Origin: Bacteroidota bacterium
GTDB taxonomy: Bacteria > Bacteroidota > Bacteroidia > Bacteroidales > JAGONC01
Direction of reading: 5' to 3'
NCBI GenBank assembly: GCA_026391695.1
Contig: JAPLDP010000064.1
Coordinates: 1 to 64,000 of the forward strand
Length of the DNA: 64,000 bases
The position numbers were made by a program, and so were the translations under genes. Each line of letters starts with the position of its first letter. Position 1 is the first letter of the stretch. The notes under the pieces are model-generated. The model was not told the DNA's origin. It saw only the letters and a program-made list of their open reading frames with translations, and searched no databases. This document shows, one piece after another, positions 52,547 through 62,777 of this stretch.

Positions 52547-55500
52547 TCATCTCATAATTACAAATTTTTTAATAAGGTACTCACTATTAGTCGTCCTACA
52601 GGTAATTAGATAAATTCCATTATTGAACTTTGTTGTATTGATTTGTAAATGAAAAGGTAACGCTAAGTCTGATTCGTAAATGACTTGTCCGGTATAGTTG
52701 GTTATTTTCAATTCGTTGATATCTACATCCGATTCAATTGTAATATTATCCTGGGCAGGATTAGGATAAATTTTTAGCACGGTTGCATTTATAATTTCTT
52801 TAATATCCTCCACGATAATTATACTCAGCTCCACAGTCTCATCCCCAACATTTGGATCAGAAGTCACGTTAACATTGGCTTCATATAAATACATCCAGTT
52901 TAAATTCCCTGGGTCCACAAAATAAACCGGCACATCTTGTGACTGTCCTGGTTGAAGAGTGCCAGAATTACAGCCCAGAATAGCCCAGTCATCAGCACCC
53001 CAGGCATATAACTCATATCCAAGAATCCAATCATCAACACCCTGAACCAACCCACCAATAATGATCCTGCCCGGTAAATAGTCTCTTGTTATGAATGCAC
53101 CTCCGGCCATACCCGCTCCCCATCCAGGTATATCATCGAGTACATCGTGTGCGATACCAGTCATTTGCCCCGTAAATACATCTATCTGAATTAAATCGGC
53201 TCCTCCAAAATCCTGGCTAAAAGCCCACAGGTAAGGTACTCCCGAAAAATCATCGTAAGCCAGACCATATACCGCTTCTAAACCAGGATTAGATATTTCG
53301 GCCAATGTATTACCGTTGCGGCCGACAAGATAAAAGTCACTGGACAAGTCACTTATCCAGAACGCATCCTGCGAATTGTCATAAGCAATTCCCCGCACGT
53401 TTTCAGGGGCATCAATGGAATTGACAACGTGCATATTGACCGGATCGATGATATAAATGAGAGGCGTGGCTGAACCGCCATACAGGTACTGTCCGTCCCA
53501 TGCCAGATCACGGATTGTCGAAGCCCCGACAATGGGATAGGTGCCAATATATGTTCCATCCCTGTTGTATTTATTTATACTGGCTCCATTGGACAGTGTC
53601 GTATAAAAATATGTCCCATCAAATTCCACACCCGCTTGTGATGAATTCCCTCCGGAAGCATCGGTGATGTTGTATCTAAAGGCTATGTCCCATACTTCAC
53701 AAATACTCTGTTTGTTGTCATTTTCATTAAGAAAATCAATAGAAGCCTGCCACCCAAGAAGCCCATTTCCATCATTGGAAATGTTGATATACCTGATTTC
53801 AGTACCCCAAAATGGATATGTTTCAACATATATTGACAAAGGGTCAAGGCGAAGAACAGGTTGGGTCATCTCTATATCTAATTCAGTTGTATCCGTGACA
53901 AAAACATTACTTTCGTTATGGGTGTTGTACGCATCCCTGGTAAAAGATATCTCATAAAATCCCTTTTCGAGAATGAGGGAATAATGACCATTTGTGTCAG
54001 TATAAGCAGGTTCATAGTCGTCAGCTTTAACTTCTACGCCCTGAATTGGATTCCCGGTTGCCAATTCAGTCACGGTTCCATTAATTCTTGCTATCTCCGG
54101 AAAATCGATACTGATGTTATCAATGCCCCAGTAATCAAGGTCGCTGGAATTTGAGCCTGTGGCAATGAATCTGAATTTTATAAGACTTCCTACGTCCTTC
54201 TTTGAAATAAAATAGGTAAATGTTGACCAGCCGGTATTCATATCATTGGAAAATTCAGCTAATTCTATCCAGCTTGTATCGTTCCAGATTTCTACTTTAA
54301 GAAACTCATTATCTGTAGGATTGTTAATGGCCTTTTTTAGATCAAAAGCCATTTCAAAACCATGAACGGGATCGGTGACATTGATTAACGGACTGGTGAG
54401 ACAGAAAGAATAGTTGGTGTAGTGGGGAAATCCATTGAATTCAGCAGCAGGAGCATTATTCCCCTCATCGTCATGGATGCACCAGTTGCCCAATGATGGT
54501 TCAAATGTCCAATCCTGTGGTACAAATGATGCTGAATCCCAGGCTTCGGAGAAAGGCATTATATAAACTGTTTCATCCGACATACCGATATCCAGAATTA
54601 ATGTTTGCCCATAATTAATTCTGACATTAGAAATGGTATCGGTTTTATATCCATCTGCTTGCGTTATGATCTGATGCCATCCTGCCGGTAAATTGATAAT
54701 GGAATAGCTGCCATCGTATGCCGAAACAGAGGAAAATCCTGATGGATAAATACTTATTATAGCGCCTTCGACCGGATCATTGGTTTTCAAATCAAATATG
54801 ATTCCCTCTATTCTCGCTGGTGCGACGGTAATTATTGCCGGACCTGCTTCACAGGATTCTCCCGCATCATAAATCGCTGAAAGATGATATTCTGTTTTTC
54901 CTGGTGGCGGCAAGATGTCCATGTAACTGTTATCTGCAGGGGAAATAAATTGGTATTCCACACCATTCTTATACAGGTTGTAACCCAGAAGTGAATCCGC
55001 CCTTGGATATATAAATTTTGCATTTGGTGAAGGAGCCAATCTTACTGCCTTCAACTCATTGCAGCTATTATTTTGAATTTGTTTCTTTGGTATTTGAGTC
55101 AATGGTACCTGATTTGACAACCAAACCACGCCACCCTGCAGGTTCCAATTATAATTCAGTCCATAAGAAGATAATGGAGCCCAATTACTACCATCTGTAG
55201 AAACCAGATCTCCTTTGCCAATAATAGCAGGTCCGCTATCACAACCAGCAGGACGCTCGCCGGGTGGCTGACCTGAGCATGTATATCCGAACCACAATTC
55301 TTCAGAGGCATCTATTAAAACAAAATTTGGTAAATCAATAATATTCCATGCGTCCATATTCAGACCACTTAATGGATATTCTATTACTAAATTAGCTGCA
55401 TTATCACCTTTCCACACTTTCAGGATGTATTCTGTTACATTTGAACTTGGGAAAAAGGCTATCTTAATTAATGATTGTCCGGAATAGGGTTGGAGATCTT

Positions 55501-57640
55501 CTTCATCCCACCTGGAAGCCACAGAAAAGGTACCCCCTGAAGTTAATCCTATGGCAGTGCAATTTACACCATCATCCCAGTGAATCCACACAGGAGGTGG
55601 TGGCGAATGCCAAGTTAAAATAATAGAATCATCATTTCCTATGCAGGCAGTTAAATCCCAAGGGGGACTAAAATTATTATCAAAAGTCAACTTTACAGAC
55701 GGATCTATAAAACATGATTCACCCCCAATATATACAGCCGTCATATTATAATAAAATGTGCCGCATGGCCAGGGATGATCATAATATGGCGATTCAGTTA
55801 TAAGCTCTTTATTAATCACTTCGCCATTACGCCAAATTTTATAACCAAGAAAATCCCAACGATCTACTTCAGTAGGACATCCCCAAGTAAGTAATGCTGA
55901 GCCTTGATATACAAATCCCTCAAAACACCCAGGTGGATTAAAGTAATCACAGGTATAATATGTTATTGAATCCTGTATTACACTTGAGTGACCTGTTGAA
56001 TATTGTGCATCAACACCGACAATATGGGTTTGCCCGATACCGAGTAAGTCATGATAATAATAATATGTTTCTGTTGTAGAAGCAATCCATACACTATCAA
56101 GATATACATTATAGCATTCGAATGATCTTTCATTATTGTCATTATCGGGAACATAACCGGATGTTATTCCCACATCATCAATACATATTCCCGGATTGCC
56201 ATATTGAGTTATTTTACCAGTAAATCCTATGTAATAATTATCTGTTGGATCCGGCAGGTCGATAACACATTCAGTCCATTCGTGTACACTATCGGTGATC
56301 GTTTCCAAGTGATGCCATGGACCATTGGGAGACCGCTTATAGTACATAATGAGTTCGCTTGAAGCACTGCCGGATAGTTTTGTATACCAGAAATGAAGCC
56401 TCGGAAGCATGGCATTGCCAAGATGAATTCCGGATGTGATTAACTTTGTTGTACCGGGCTCACCAAAAAAGGAAAGATTATACTGACCTGAATAGGCCGC
56501 ATCAGGGATGCCTGAAGGACTTCCGCCATAGACTTCCCATCCCGTTGATCCCTGCAAATAATCCTGCAACCAACCTAATGGGATTTCTCCACCTTCAATA
56601 CAATTAAAATAAACCGATGTATCAAGCAACAGAGGCGGGAGCCATCTTATTGTACCAATCATGGAATTACAAATAAGATTTTGCGGTGGTAATAAAAATT
56701 CATAAAGTGTAATATTAATAACAACCTCACCTGTTATCACGAGCGGAAAGCCTTGACCTGAATAACCCGGTTTTTCATAGCTTACATTATAGATTCCTGA
56801 AGGTAAGTCTATATGATATCCTCCCAAGTCATTGGTGTAGGTTGTGTAATTATCAGCTTCTACCCAGACTCCTGCAAGAGGTAATAGCGTCCCTCCCTGC
56901 CTGACAACACCATAAAAACTAACTATTAAAGGCGTTTCACATACTACCGGACCCTCTTTCATTGATTCACCGGGTGTCGGCTGGCCATATACAGCAGTCA
57001 CATGATAGGAATTATATCCCGGAACACAGTCATAGTCATAATATTCAAAAACATCACTATACGTACTCCCAATCATATTCCCAAAGCGATAAATATTATA
57101 GGCTATTATAGTTCCATAATTTACTCCATATTTATTATAAGTATACACCGGTGGGTCCCATCTCAGTTGTGGAATAGTTGCCATAGCAGGAATCTGTAAA
57201 TTGACAGGTGGTGGTAAATAAACCGAAACCCAGGAATAATAAATTTTATCCGAAATGCCCGAATCATAAACAGCACTCACAGCAGAAATATATGCCTGCC
57301 CCCAGGCAATATATGCAGGATCATACTGAAAAAGAGTATCAGTAGTAAAACCGGCGAGTGAATCATCGAGATAAACATTGTATCCAAGTAAGACGTATTC
57401 ATTGGTTTCCAGATCACCTGAGTTTCTGGTTTTATTCATGAACATACCAACCGGAGCTTGCCAGGTGGAAATCAGAGTTAAAGGATCAACATTCAGAGAA
57501 GCAGGAGGAAATAATGTGTCAGATAAAGCAGGAGTATCAGGATAACTGATTAAAAGACGTCTTTGATTAACTTTTCCCGCTGAGAAAAGTGATACAAAAA
57601 AAATGATGATTAAAACACCTGATGCGTAGAGAGATTTCAT
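52547..57640 (-). CDS. large multidomain exoprotein with type IX sorting domain, paralog 2
   Basis: A 1697-residue secreted protein with signal peptide (MKSLYASGVLIIIFFVSLFSAG), several FN3-like segments, a carboxypeptidase-regulatory-like domain (VRQGGTLLPLAGVWVEAD), a choice-of-anchor J jellyroll (FNCIEGGEIPLGW...GICIDDVGI), a WIHWDDG module also found in the paralog, a further regulatory domain and jellyroll, a beta-propeller-like insert near residues 1320-1560 with WDGQYLYGGS and YDNSQDAFWISDL repeats that the paralog lacks, and a type IX C-terminal domain (LKIYPNPAQDNITIE...). The two proteins clearly arose by duplication with domain gain or loss. The propeller could bind a ligand, but no specificity can be seen. 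Confidence 0.9.
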   Translation of the reverse strand: MKSLYASGVLIIIFFVSLFSAGKVNQRRLLISYPDTPALSDTLFPPASLNVDPLTLISTWQAPVGMFMNKTRNSGDLETNEYVLLGYNVYLDDSLAGFTTDTLFQYDPAYIAWGQAYISAVSAVYDSGISDKIYYSWVSVYLPPPVNLQIPAMATIPQLRWDPPVYTYNKYGVNYGTIIAYNIYRFGNMIGSTYSDVFEYYDYDCVPGYNSYHVTAVYGQPTPGESMKEGPVVCETPLIVSFYGVVRQGGTLLPLAGVWVEADNYTTYTNDLGGYHIDLPSGIYNVSYEKPGYSGQGFPLVITGEVVINITLYEFLLPPQNLICNSMIGTIRWLPPLLLDTSVYFNCIEGGEIPLGWLQDYLQGSTGWEVYGGSPSGIPDAAYSGQYNLSFFGEPGTTKLITSGIHLGNAMLPRLHFWYTKLSGSASSELIMYYKRSPNGPWHHLETITDSVHEWTECVIDLPDPTDNYYIGFTGKITQYGNPGICIDDVGITSGYVPDNDNNERSFECYNVYLDSVWIASTTETYYYYHDLLGIGQTHIVGVDAQYSTGHSSVIQDSITYYTCDYFNPPGCFEGFVYQGSALLTWGCPTEVDRWDFLGYKIWRNGEVINKELITESPYYDHPWPCGTFYYNMTAVYIGGESCFIDPSVKLTFDNNFSPPWDLTACIGNDDSIILTWHSPPPPVWIHWDDGVNCTAIGLTSGGTFSVASRWDEEDLQPYSGQSLIKIAFFPSSNVTEYILKVWKGDNAANLVIEYPLSGLNMDAWNIIDLPNFVLIDASEELWFGYTCSGQPPGERPAGCDSGPAIIGKGDLVSTDGSNWAPLSSYGLNYNWNLQGGVVWLSNQVPLTQIPKKQIQNNSCNELKAVRLAPSPNAKFIYPRADSLLGYNLYKNGVEYQFISPADNSYMDILPPPGKTEYHLSAIYDAGESCEAGPAIITVAPARIEGIIFDLKTNDPVEGAIISIYPSGFSSVSAYDGSYSIINLPAGWHQIITQADGYKTDTISNVRINYGQTLILDIGMSDETVYIMPFSEAWDSASFVPQDWTFEPSLGNWCIHDDEGNNAPAAEFNGFPHYTNYSFCLTSPLINVTDPVHGFEMAFDLKKAINNPTDNEFLKVEIWNDTSWIELAEFSNDMNTGWSTFTYFISKKDVGSLIKFRFIATGSNSSDLDYWGIDNISIDFPEIARINGTVTELATGNPIQGVEVKADDYEPAYTDTNGHYSLILEKGFYEISFTRDAYNTHNESNVFVTDTTELDIEMTQPVLRLDPLSIYVETYPFWGTEIRYINISNDGNGLLGWQASIDFLNENDNKQSICEVWDIAFRYNITDASGGNSSQAGVEFDGTYFYTTLSNGASINKYNRDGTYIGTYPIVGASTIRDLAWDGQYLYGGSATPLIYIIDPVNMHVVNSIDAPENVRGIAYDNSQDAFWISDLSSDFYLVGRNGNTLAEISNPGLEAVYGLAYDDFSGVPYLWAFSQDFGGADLIQIDVFTGQMTGIAHDVLDDIPGWGAGMAGGAFITRDYLPGRIIIGGLVQGVDDWILGYELYAWGADDWAILGCNSGTLQPGQSQDVPVYFVDPGNLNWMYLYEANVNVTSDPNVGDETVELSIIIVEDIKEIINATVLKIYPNPAQDNITIESDVDINELKITNYTGQVIYESDLALPFHLQINTTKFNNGIYLITCRTTNSEYLIKKFVIMR

Positions 57641-57696
57641 AAGAGGAGATTAATTCACAAATCAAACTGATTCATTTAAGCACCTTTTAAATCTCC

Positions 57697-57727
57697 CAAA
57701 TATAATTAATTATTTTGAATATATCAA
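57697..57727 (-). promoter_or_regulatory. promoter TTG-N20-TATATTTG for the exoprotein genes
   Basis: On the minus strand TTG (57725-57727) is followed after 20 bp by TATATTTG (57697-57704), a good consensus. It lies 57 bp upstream of the exoprotein ATG at 57640. Nothing comparable lies in the 44 bp between the two exoprotein genes, so both probably use it. Confidence 0.6.
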
Positions 57728-57742
57728 GTAATTTTTTTAAAC

Positions 57743-57793
57743 TATAAAAAAAATGGGATTCTCGCCCGGCTCTCACCCGGATTAAATCCCATT
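57743..57793 (-). terminator. intrinsic terminator after sdhB
   Basis: On the minus strand AATGGGATT (57785-57793) pairs with AATCCCATT (57752-57760) and is followed by a T-run (plus-strand A at 57745-57753). A shorter inner CCGG-type stem adds stability. This fits termination of the sdhCAB transcript. Confidence 0.75.
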
Positions 57794-57814
57794 ATTTTAT
57801 AAATTCATATCAAA

Positions 57815-57837
57815 TATCAGATATCAGGTATCTGATA
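57815..57837. repeat. short palindrome between sdhB and terminator
   Basis: ATCAGATA and TATCTGAT (57816-57823/57829-57836) form an 8-bp stem with a 5-nt loop. It may be a second hairpin of the sdh terminator region or an mRNA 3'-end protector. Confidence 0.4.
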
Positions 57838-57853
57838 TCTTAGTTGGTCATCA

Positions 57854-58618
57854 TCATATGCCTACATCTTCCTTTTGTGCGGCTATCTTAGCTTTAAAGA
57901 ACTCCCTGTTCATGCGGGCAATATTGGTGATCTTTATTCCTTTAGGACATTCGGCTTCGCAGGCATAAGTGTTGGTACAGTTACCGAATCCCAGTTCGTC
58001 CATCTTGGCTACCATGCGCTGCACTCTGTCCATCGCTTCTACCTGTCCCTGCGGTAAAAGCGCATATTGCGATATTTTAGCCGACACGAAGAGCATGGCT
58101 GAGGCATTCTTACAGGCCGCCACGCATGCGCCGCAACCGACACATGTTGCTGCGTCGTAGGCTTCGTCGGCTTTGTCTTTTCGTACAAGGAATGAATTGG
58201 CTTCAGGTGCTTGGCCTGCATCAACGCTGATGAAACCACCTGCTATCAAAATCTTTTCAAAGGCGCTCCTGTCGACAATAAGGTCTTTTATGACCGGAAA
58301 TGCCCTGGCACGCCATGGTTCGACAATGATGGTCGCTCCGTCCCTGAATGACCGCATGTGCAGCTCGCAGGTGGTCACATGTTTCTCAGGGCCATGCGGT
58401 CTCCCGTTTATATATAAACCACAACACCCGCATATACCCTCACGGCAATCGTAATCAAATGCCACCGGCTCTTCCCCTTTCTCGATCAGCTTCTTATTCA
58501 GTGCATCCAACATCTCGAGGAATGACATTTCCGGTGATGCGTCATCCAGGATATAATCCATAAATTTACCCTTGGCCTTAGCGCTTTTCTGCCGCCAGAT
58601 TCTCAGTTTTACCTTCAT
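57854..58618 (-). CDS. sdhB: succinate dehydrogenase/fumarate reductase iron-sulfur subunit
   Basis: A 254-residue SdhB/FrdB. The 2Fe-2S cysteines are in [13 protein letters not shown] plus a later Cys in [10 protein letters not shown], and the [4Fe-4S] motif [13 protein letters not shown] and a [11 protein letters not shown] box serve the other clusters. It transfers electrons from the flavin subunit to quinone. It is the last gene of sdhCAB and is followed by a terminator hairpin. Confidence 0.96.
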   Translation of the reverse strand: MKVKLRIWRQKSAKAKGKFMDYILDDASPEMSFLEMLDALNKKLIEKGEEPVAFDYDCREGICGCCGLYINGRPHGPEKHVTTCELHMRSFRDGATIIVEPWRARAFPVIKDLIVDRSAFEKILIAGGFISVDAGQAPEANSFLVRKDKADEAYDAATCVGCGACVAACKNASAMLFVSAKISQYALLPQGQVEAMDRVQRMVAKMDELGFGNCTNTYACEAECPKGIKITNIARMNREFFKAKIAAQKEDVGI

Positions 58619-58633
58619 GGTATGTATGATTAA

Positions 58634-60553
58634 TTATTTATAACTTCTTTCTTTCAACTCAACATTTTCGAACACAAGCGGTTCCTTGTGCAGCTTTGGT
58701 GGTTGATCTTTACCCTGGTATTCCCAAGCAGCCACATAGGCATAATGATGGTCGTCGCGTTTGGCCTCTCCGGTTTCAGTCTGGCTCTCTTCACGGAAAT
58801 GCGCGCCGCATGATTCCTTCCGGTCAAGACCGTCGGTGATCATAAGTTTAGCCAGCTCGAAGAAATCGGCTATCCTGCCTGCTTTCTCCAACTCCTGGTT
58901 CAAATCTTCAGCTGTACCAGGAACTCGTACATCATGCCAAAACCCCTTTTCCAACTCCGCCACCATCGCCAATGCTTTCTTTAATCCTTCCTCATTTCGG
59001 GCCATGCCGCAATAATCCCACATGATCTTGCCCAGCCGCCTGGCAAAAGAAGTGACAGTCTGTTTCCCATTAACTGCAAATAATCTTTCTATCTTTCCCT
59101 TTGCCGATTTTTCAGCTTCGTCGAATTCCGGCGTCTGTGTTGAAAATCCCGGGGTCCGGATTTCTCCGGCAAGGTAATCGCTAATCGTATAGGGGAGGAT
59201 AAAATAACCGTCCCCGGCACACTGCATCAAAGAGCTGGCTCCCAATCGATTGGCACCATGATCGGAAAAATTTGATTCACCTATGGCAAAAAGGCCGGGT
59301 ACAGTGGTCATGAGGCTGTAATCTACCCATAGTCCCCCCATGGTATAATGTCCTGCAGGATAGATGCGCATGGGCTCCTCGTAAGGATTCATACCGGTAA
59401 TCGTTTCATACAATTCGAAAAGATTACCGTAATTATCTTCAATGACTTTCTTCCCTTTTTTCTTTATGGCATCTCTAAAATCCAGATATACGGCCAAACC
59501 GGTGTCACCAATGCCATAACCAGCATCACAGCGTTCCTTTGCTGCACGTGAACCGACATCGCGCGGGACAAGGTTCCCATAAGTAGGATACCTTCTTTCA
59601 AGGTAATAATCCCTTTCCTCTTCGGGAATATCATTCGGTTTACGCTTATCGCCTTTCTCTTTTGGAACCCAAATCCTTCCGTCATTCCTGAGCGACTCCG
59701 ACATCAGGGTGAGCTTGGATTGATATTCATTTAAAACCGGGATACTGGTAGGATGTATCTGGACAAAGCTTGGATTACCAAAGAAAGCACCCCGTTTATG
59801 AGCGGCCCATGCAGCGCTGGCATTGGAGTTAACAGCGAGGGTCGACAGATAGTAGATCGTACCATAACCACCTGTGGCCAGAACGACAGCATGTGCCGAA
59901 TGGCGCTCGATTTCTCCTGTGACAAGGTTTCTGGTAATGATGCCCCGTGCTTTTCCATCGATAACAACCAGGTCAAGCATATCACGACGCGGGTACATGG
60001 TCACGGTGCCTTGGCTTATCTGCCTGCAAAGGCCCGAATAAGTGCCAAGCAATACCTGTTGACCTGTCTGCCCTTTGGCATAAAATGTACGTGACACCTG
60101 CACTCCACCAAAGGACCTGTTGGCAAGCGTCCCGCCATATTCCCTTCCCCAGGGAACTCCCTGGGCTGTAAGATGATCAATAGTGTCATTACTGACTTCT
60201 GCGGCACGGTATACATTGGCCTCCCTGGCACGGTAATCCCCGCCCTTGATCATATCATAAAATAACCTGTACACACTGTCACCGTCATTCTTATAGTTCT
60301 TGGCAGCATTGATGCCTCCCTGGGCAGCAACGGAATGGGCTCTGCGGGGCATATCCTGAAAACAGAAAACCTTAACGTTATATCCCAACTCTCCAAGAGA
60401 CGATGCGGCAGCGCTTCCGGCTATGCCGGTTCCCACAACGATGATGTCAAGCCTCTTGCGGTTAGCAGGATTGACCAGCCTGGCCGAGTTCTTGTATCGC
60501 GTCCACTTTTCTGCCAAGGGGCCTTCAGGTATTCTAGCATCAAGTTTTGTCAT
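58634..60553 (-). CDS. sdhA: succinate dehydrogenase/fumarate reductase flavoprotein subunit
   Basis: A 639-residue flavoprotein that interconverts succinate and fumarate. The FAD-binding Rossmann motif [23 protein letters not shown] and [14 protein letters not shown], with the flavin-linked His position, are visible, along with HPTSIPV and [23 protein letters not shown]. The length matches the single-cytochrome (type B) enzymes found in Bacteroidota, which serve in fumarate respiration or a reverse step. It is 34 bp after sdhC and 15 bp before sdhB. Confidence 0.96.
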   Translation of the reverse strand: MTKLDARIPEGPLAEKWTRYKNSARLVNPANRKRLDIIVVGTGIAGSAAASSLGELGYNVKVFCFQDMPRRAHSVAAQGGINAAKNYKNDGDSVYRLFYDMIKGGDYRAREANVYRAAEVSNDTIDHLTAQGVPWGREYGGTLANRSFGGVQVSRTFYAKGQTGQQVLLGTYSGLCRQISQGTVTMYPRRDMLDLVVIDGKARGIITRNLVTGEIERHSAHAVVLATGGYGTIYYLSTLAVNSNASAAWAAHKRGAFFGNPSFVQIHPTSIPVLNEYQSKLTLMSESLRNDGRIWVPKEKGDKRKPNDIPEEERDYYLERRYPTYGNLVPRDVGSRAAKERCDAGYGIGDTGLAVYLDFRDAIKKKGKKVIEDNYGNLFELYETITGMNPYEEPMRIYPAGHYTMGGLWVDYSLMTTVPGLFAIGESNFSDHGANRLGASSLMQCAGDGYFILPYTISDYLAGEIRTPGFSTQTPEFDEAEKSAKGKIERLFAVNGKQTVTSFARRLGKIMWDYCGMARNEEGLKKALAMVAELEKGFWHDVRVPGTAEDLNQELEKAGRIADFFELAKLMITDGLDRKESCGAHFREESQTETGEAKRDDHHYAYVAAWEYQGKDQPPKLHKEPLVFENVELKERSYK

Positions 60554-60587
60554 GGTTTCTGATTTTGAAAATTTTAATTATAAACTA

Positions 60588-61256
60588 TCAGGAAATAATG
60601 AAATATAAAGGAATAACTATAAATCCGACGGTAATGACGATGGAGTAGATATTCCCTATCCATTTTATCGCCGGAGTGTACTTGCTGTGATTCAGACCCA
60701 ATGACTGAAAAGCCGACTGGATAGAATGGTTCAGGTGAAATCCCACAAACAGGAGCAGGAGGATATATAAAACGGAATAGCCCGTATTTGAAAAAAGATT
60801 AACGGCCATATTGTAAAAATCATGTTTTGAAACAACGACAGCATCGCCCTGTGGTGGTTGGGTTATGCCCAGTTTAACGAAATAAAAATTAATAAAATGA
60901 ATTATAAGGAAGATGAAAATAATAACACCTGTATGTATCATGAATTTTGAGAAAAAAGAGGTGTGTGACCAGCCCTCCACTTTATAACGTTTGGGCCTTG
61001 CCCGCCAGTTCTGGATTTGTAAGACCACACCATAAAAAATATGAATGATAAAGCCGGCAAATAAAAATATCTCAAACACTTTAGTTAACAGGTTCGTGGT
61101 CATAAATTTTACTGCTACATCAAATAGCTCCCGATGATTTTCCGTAATAGGTAATATCAATAAATTGATGCCGAGATGAACAGGAAGGAAAAGGATCAGG
61201 AAAAGCCCCGCAAAGGCCATGATAAACTTTTTAGTCAGTGAAGAATATCTTATCAT
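60588..61256 (-). CDS. sdhC: succinate dehydrogenase cytochrome b subunit
   Basis: A 222-residue membrane protein of the b558-type family with about five helices (MAFAGLFLILFLPVHLGINLLIL, FEIFLFAGFIIHIFYGVV, FMIHTGVIIFIFLIIHFINFYFV, TGYSVLYILLLLFVGFHLNH, GNIYSIVITVGFIVIPLYF). Histidines in several helices fit haem ligands. No sdhD gene is present, consistent with a type B enzyme that binds two haems in one subunit. The start is the ATG at 61256; an upstream ATG at 61346 overlaps the promoter's -7 element and is ruled out. Confidence 0.93.
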   Translation of the reverse strand: MIRYSSLTKKFIMAFAGLFLILFLPVHLGINLLILPITENHRELFDVAVKFMTTNLLTKVFEIFLFAGFIIHIFYGVVLQIQNWRARPKRYKVEGWSHTSFFSKFMIHTGVIIFIFLIIHFINFYFVKLGITQPPQGDAVVVSKHDFYNMAVNLFSNTGYSVLYILLLLFVGFHLNHSIQSAFQSLGLNHSKYTPAIKWIGNIYSIVITVGFIVIPLYFIIS

Positions 61257-61343
61257 AGGATTTATACTTTTAATTATCAAAAATTTATCGGATAGAATAG
61301 CCCGTATGTATTGAAAATTTAGTTCTTTTGTAACTAGGGGAGG

Positions 61344-61374
61344 CAAATTTATGTAATGTTAATTTATTAACAAA
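61344..61374 (-). promoter_or_regulatory. sdh operon promoter TTTG-N19-TAAATTTG
   Basis: On the minus strand TTTG (61371-61374) precedes TAAATTTG (61344-61351) by exactly 19 bp, a perfect Bacteroidota consensus. The leader to the sdhC ATG is about 80 nt. Confidence 0.8.
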
Positions 61375-61418
61375 TATAATCGGTAATTTTTAAACAGTAT
61401 AAATAGATTATAGACATT

Positions 61419-62717
61419 ATGAGATATACGGCAATAAATAAAAACCTGTTCATCCGGAACAGAGAAAAATTGATAAAGATGATTAAATCGAATGCATTGG
61501 TAGTGATGCATTCCAATGATGAACTGCTAAGAAACGGCGATCAGTATTTTCCGTTTCGGCAGCATTCTGATATTTTTTACCTTACCGGACTGGACCAAGA
61601 AAAATGCATCCTTACGATATGTCCGAACCATCCCAATGTGAAATTCCGCGAAATCATCTTCACCATCAAAGCAGATGAACAATTGACGACATGGCAGGGC
61701 CATAAATATACTGAACGGGAGATCCAGGAAATATCAGGTATTAAAACGGTGATGTGGCTCGACGACTTTGAGATCACTTTCCGCGACCTGATGTATTATG
61801 CCAATACGGTGTATCTGAATCAGAATGAGTACATTAAGCTCTCTACAGAAGTCCCATCAAAAGATCTGCGTTTTGCCAGATATTTGAAGGACAATTTTCC
61901 GGTTTACACCTATGAAAGGCTGGCCCCTATGCTCACTTCCCTGCGACTTGTAAAAGAACCGGAAGAGGTGGCACTGATCCAGATCGCTTGTGATCTGACT
62001 GAAAAAGCTTTCCGGCGTCTGCTTCGGTTTGTCAGACCGGGTATCATGGAATATGAAGTGGAAGCCGAGATCACACACGAATTTATCCGTAATGGCTCTA
62101 ACGGTCACGCTTACCAGCCGATCATTGCCTCAGGGAAAAATGCCCTGGCTTTGCATTATCACCAAAATGACAATATTTGTCAAAATGGCGATTTGTTACT
62201 GATGGATTTTGGAGCTGAATATGCCAATTATGCTGCCGACTGCACACGCACTATCCCGGTTAACGGAAAATTCAGCATGCGCCAGCATCAGGTTTATGAT
62301 GCCGTTTTAAGAGTCCAGCAAAATGCAACCGGCCTGTATGTTCCCGGTAACAGTATTGACGAAATAAACCATGAAGTCAACCGTTTGACTGAAAAGGAAC
62401 TGATTGGTCTTGGGCTGTTCAGCGATGAAGATGTTCAAAATCAGAATCCCGACAAACCGTTGTTCAGCAAATACCTGATGCACGGTGTGTGTCATCCTGT
62501 TGGCCTGGATGTTCATGACCCAGGGGGCAAATATGTGCCATTCTGTAAAGGAATGATACTGACACTGGAACCAGCTATTTACATCCCTGAAGAAAATATT
62601 GGCGTCAGGCTGGAAAATAACATCATGGTAGGAGATATCCCGGTTAATCTGATGAAAAACATTCCAATCGAAGCTAATGAAATTGAATCCCTGATGACTA
62701 ACCATAAAAATCAATGA
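61419..62717 (+). CDS. aminopeptidase P family protein, paralog 1
   Basis: A 432-residue M24B metallopeptidase that removes the N-terminal residue from Xaa-Pro peptides. The N-terminal domain (FPFRQHSDIFYLTGLDQEKCIL) is followed by the pita-bread domain with metal ligands in LLMDFGAEYANYAADCTRTIP (two Asp), HGVCHPVGLDVHD (His), LTLEPAIYIPEE (Glu) and GVRLENNIMV (Glu). The set of five ligands looks complete. Cytoplasmic location is likely (no signal peptide). A second family member starts 60 bp after its stop in the same direction. Confidence 0.94.
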   Translation: MRYTAINKNLFIRNREKLIKMIKSNALVVMHSNDELLRNGDQYFPFRQHSDIFYLTGLDQEKCILTICPNHPNVKFREIIFTIKADEQLTTWQGHKYTEREIQEISGIKTVMWLDDFEITFRDLMYYANTVYLNQNEYIKLSTEVPSKDLRFARYLKDNFPVYTYERLAPMLTSLRLVKEPEEVALIQIACDLTEKAFRRLLRFVRPGIMEYEVEAEITHEFIRNGSNGHAYQPIIASGKNALALHYHQNDNICQNGDLLLMDFGAEYANYAADCTRTIPVNGKFSMRQHQVYDAVLRVQQNATGLYVPGNSIDEINHEVNRLTEKELIGLGLFSDEDVQNQNPDKPLFSKYLMHGVCHPVGLDVHDPGGKYVPFCKGMILTLEPAIYIPEENIGVRLENNIMVGDIPVNLMKNIPIEANEIESLMTNHKNQ

Positions 62718-62777
62718 CATCGGACAACTATTGAACTGAATTTGGATAACAATTAAGTAACTAAATCATTAACTATT

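Noticed and set aside
61257-61346. Extended sdhC start at 61346
   Set aside because: It overlaps the sdh -7 element at 61344-61351, and the b558 family start is at 61256.
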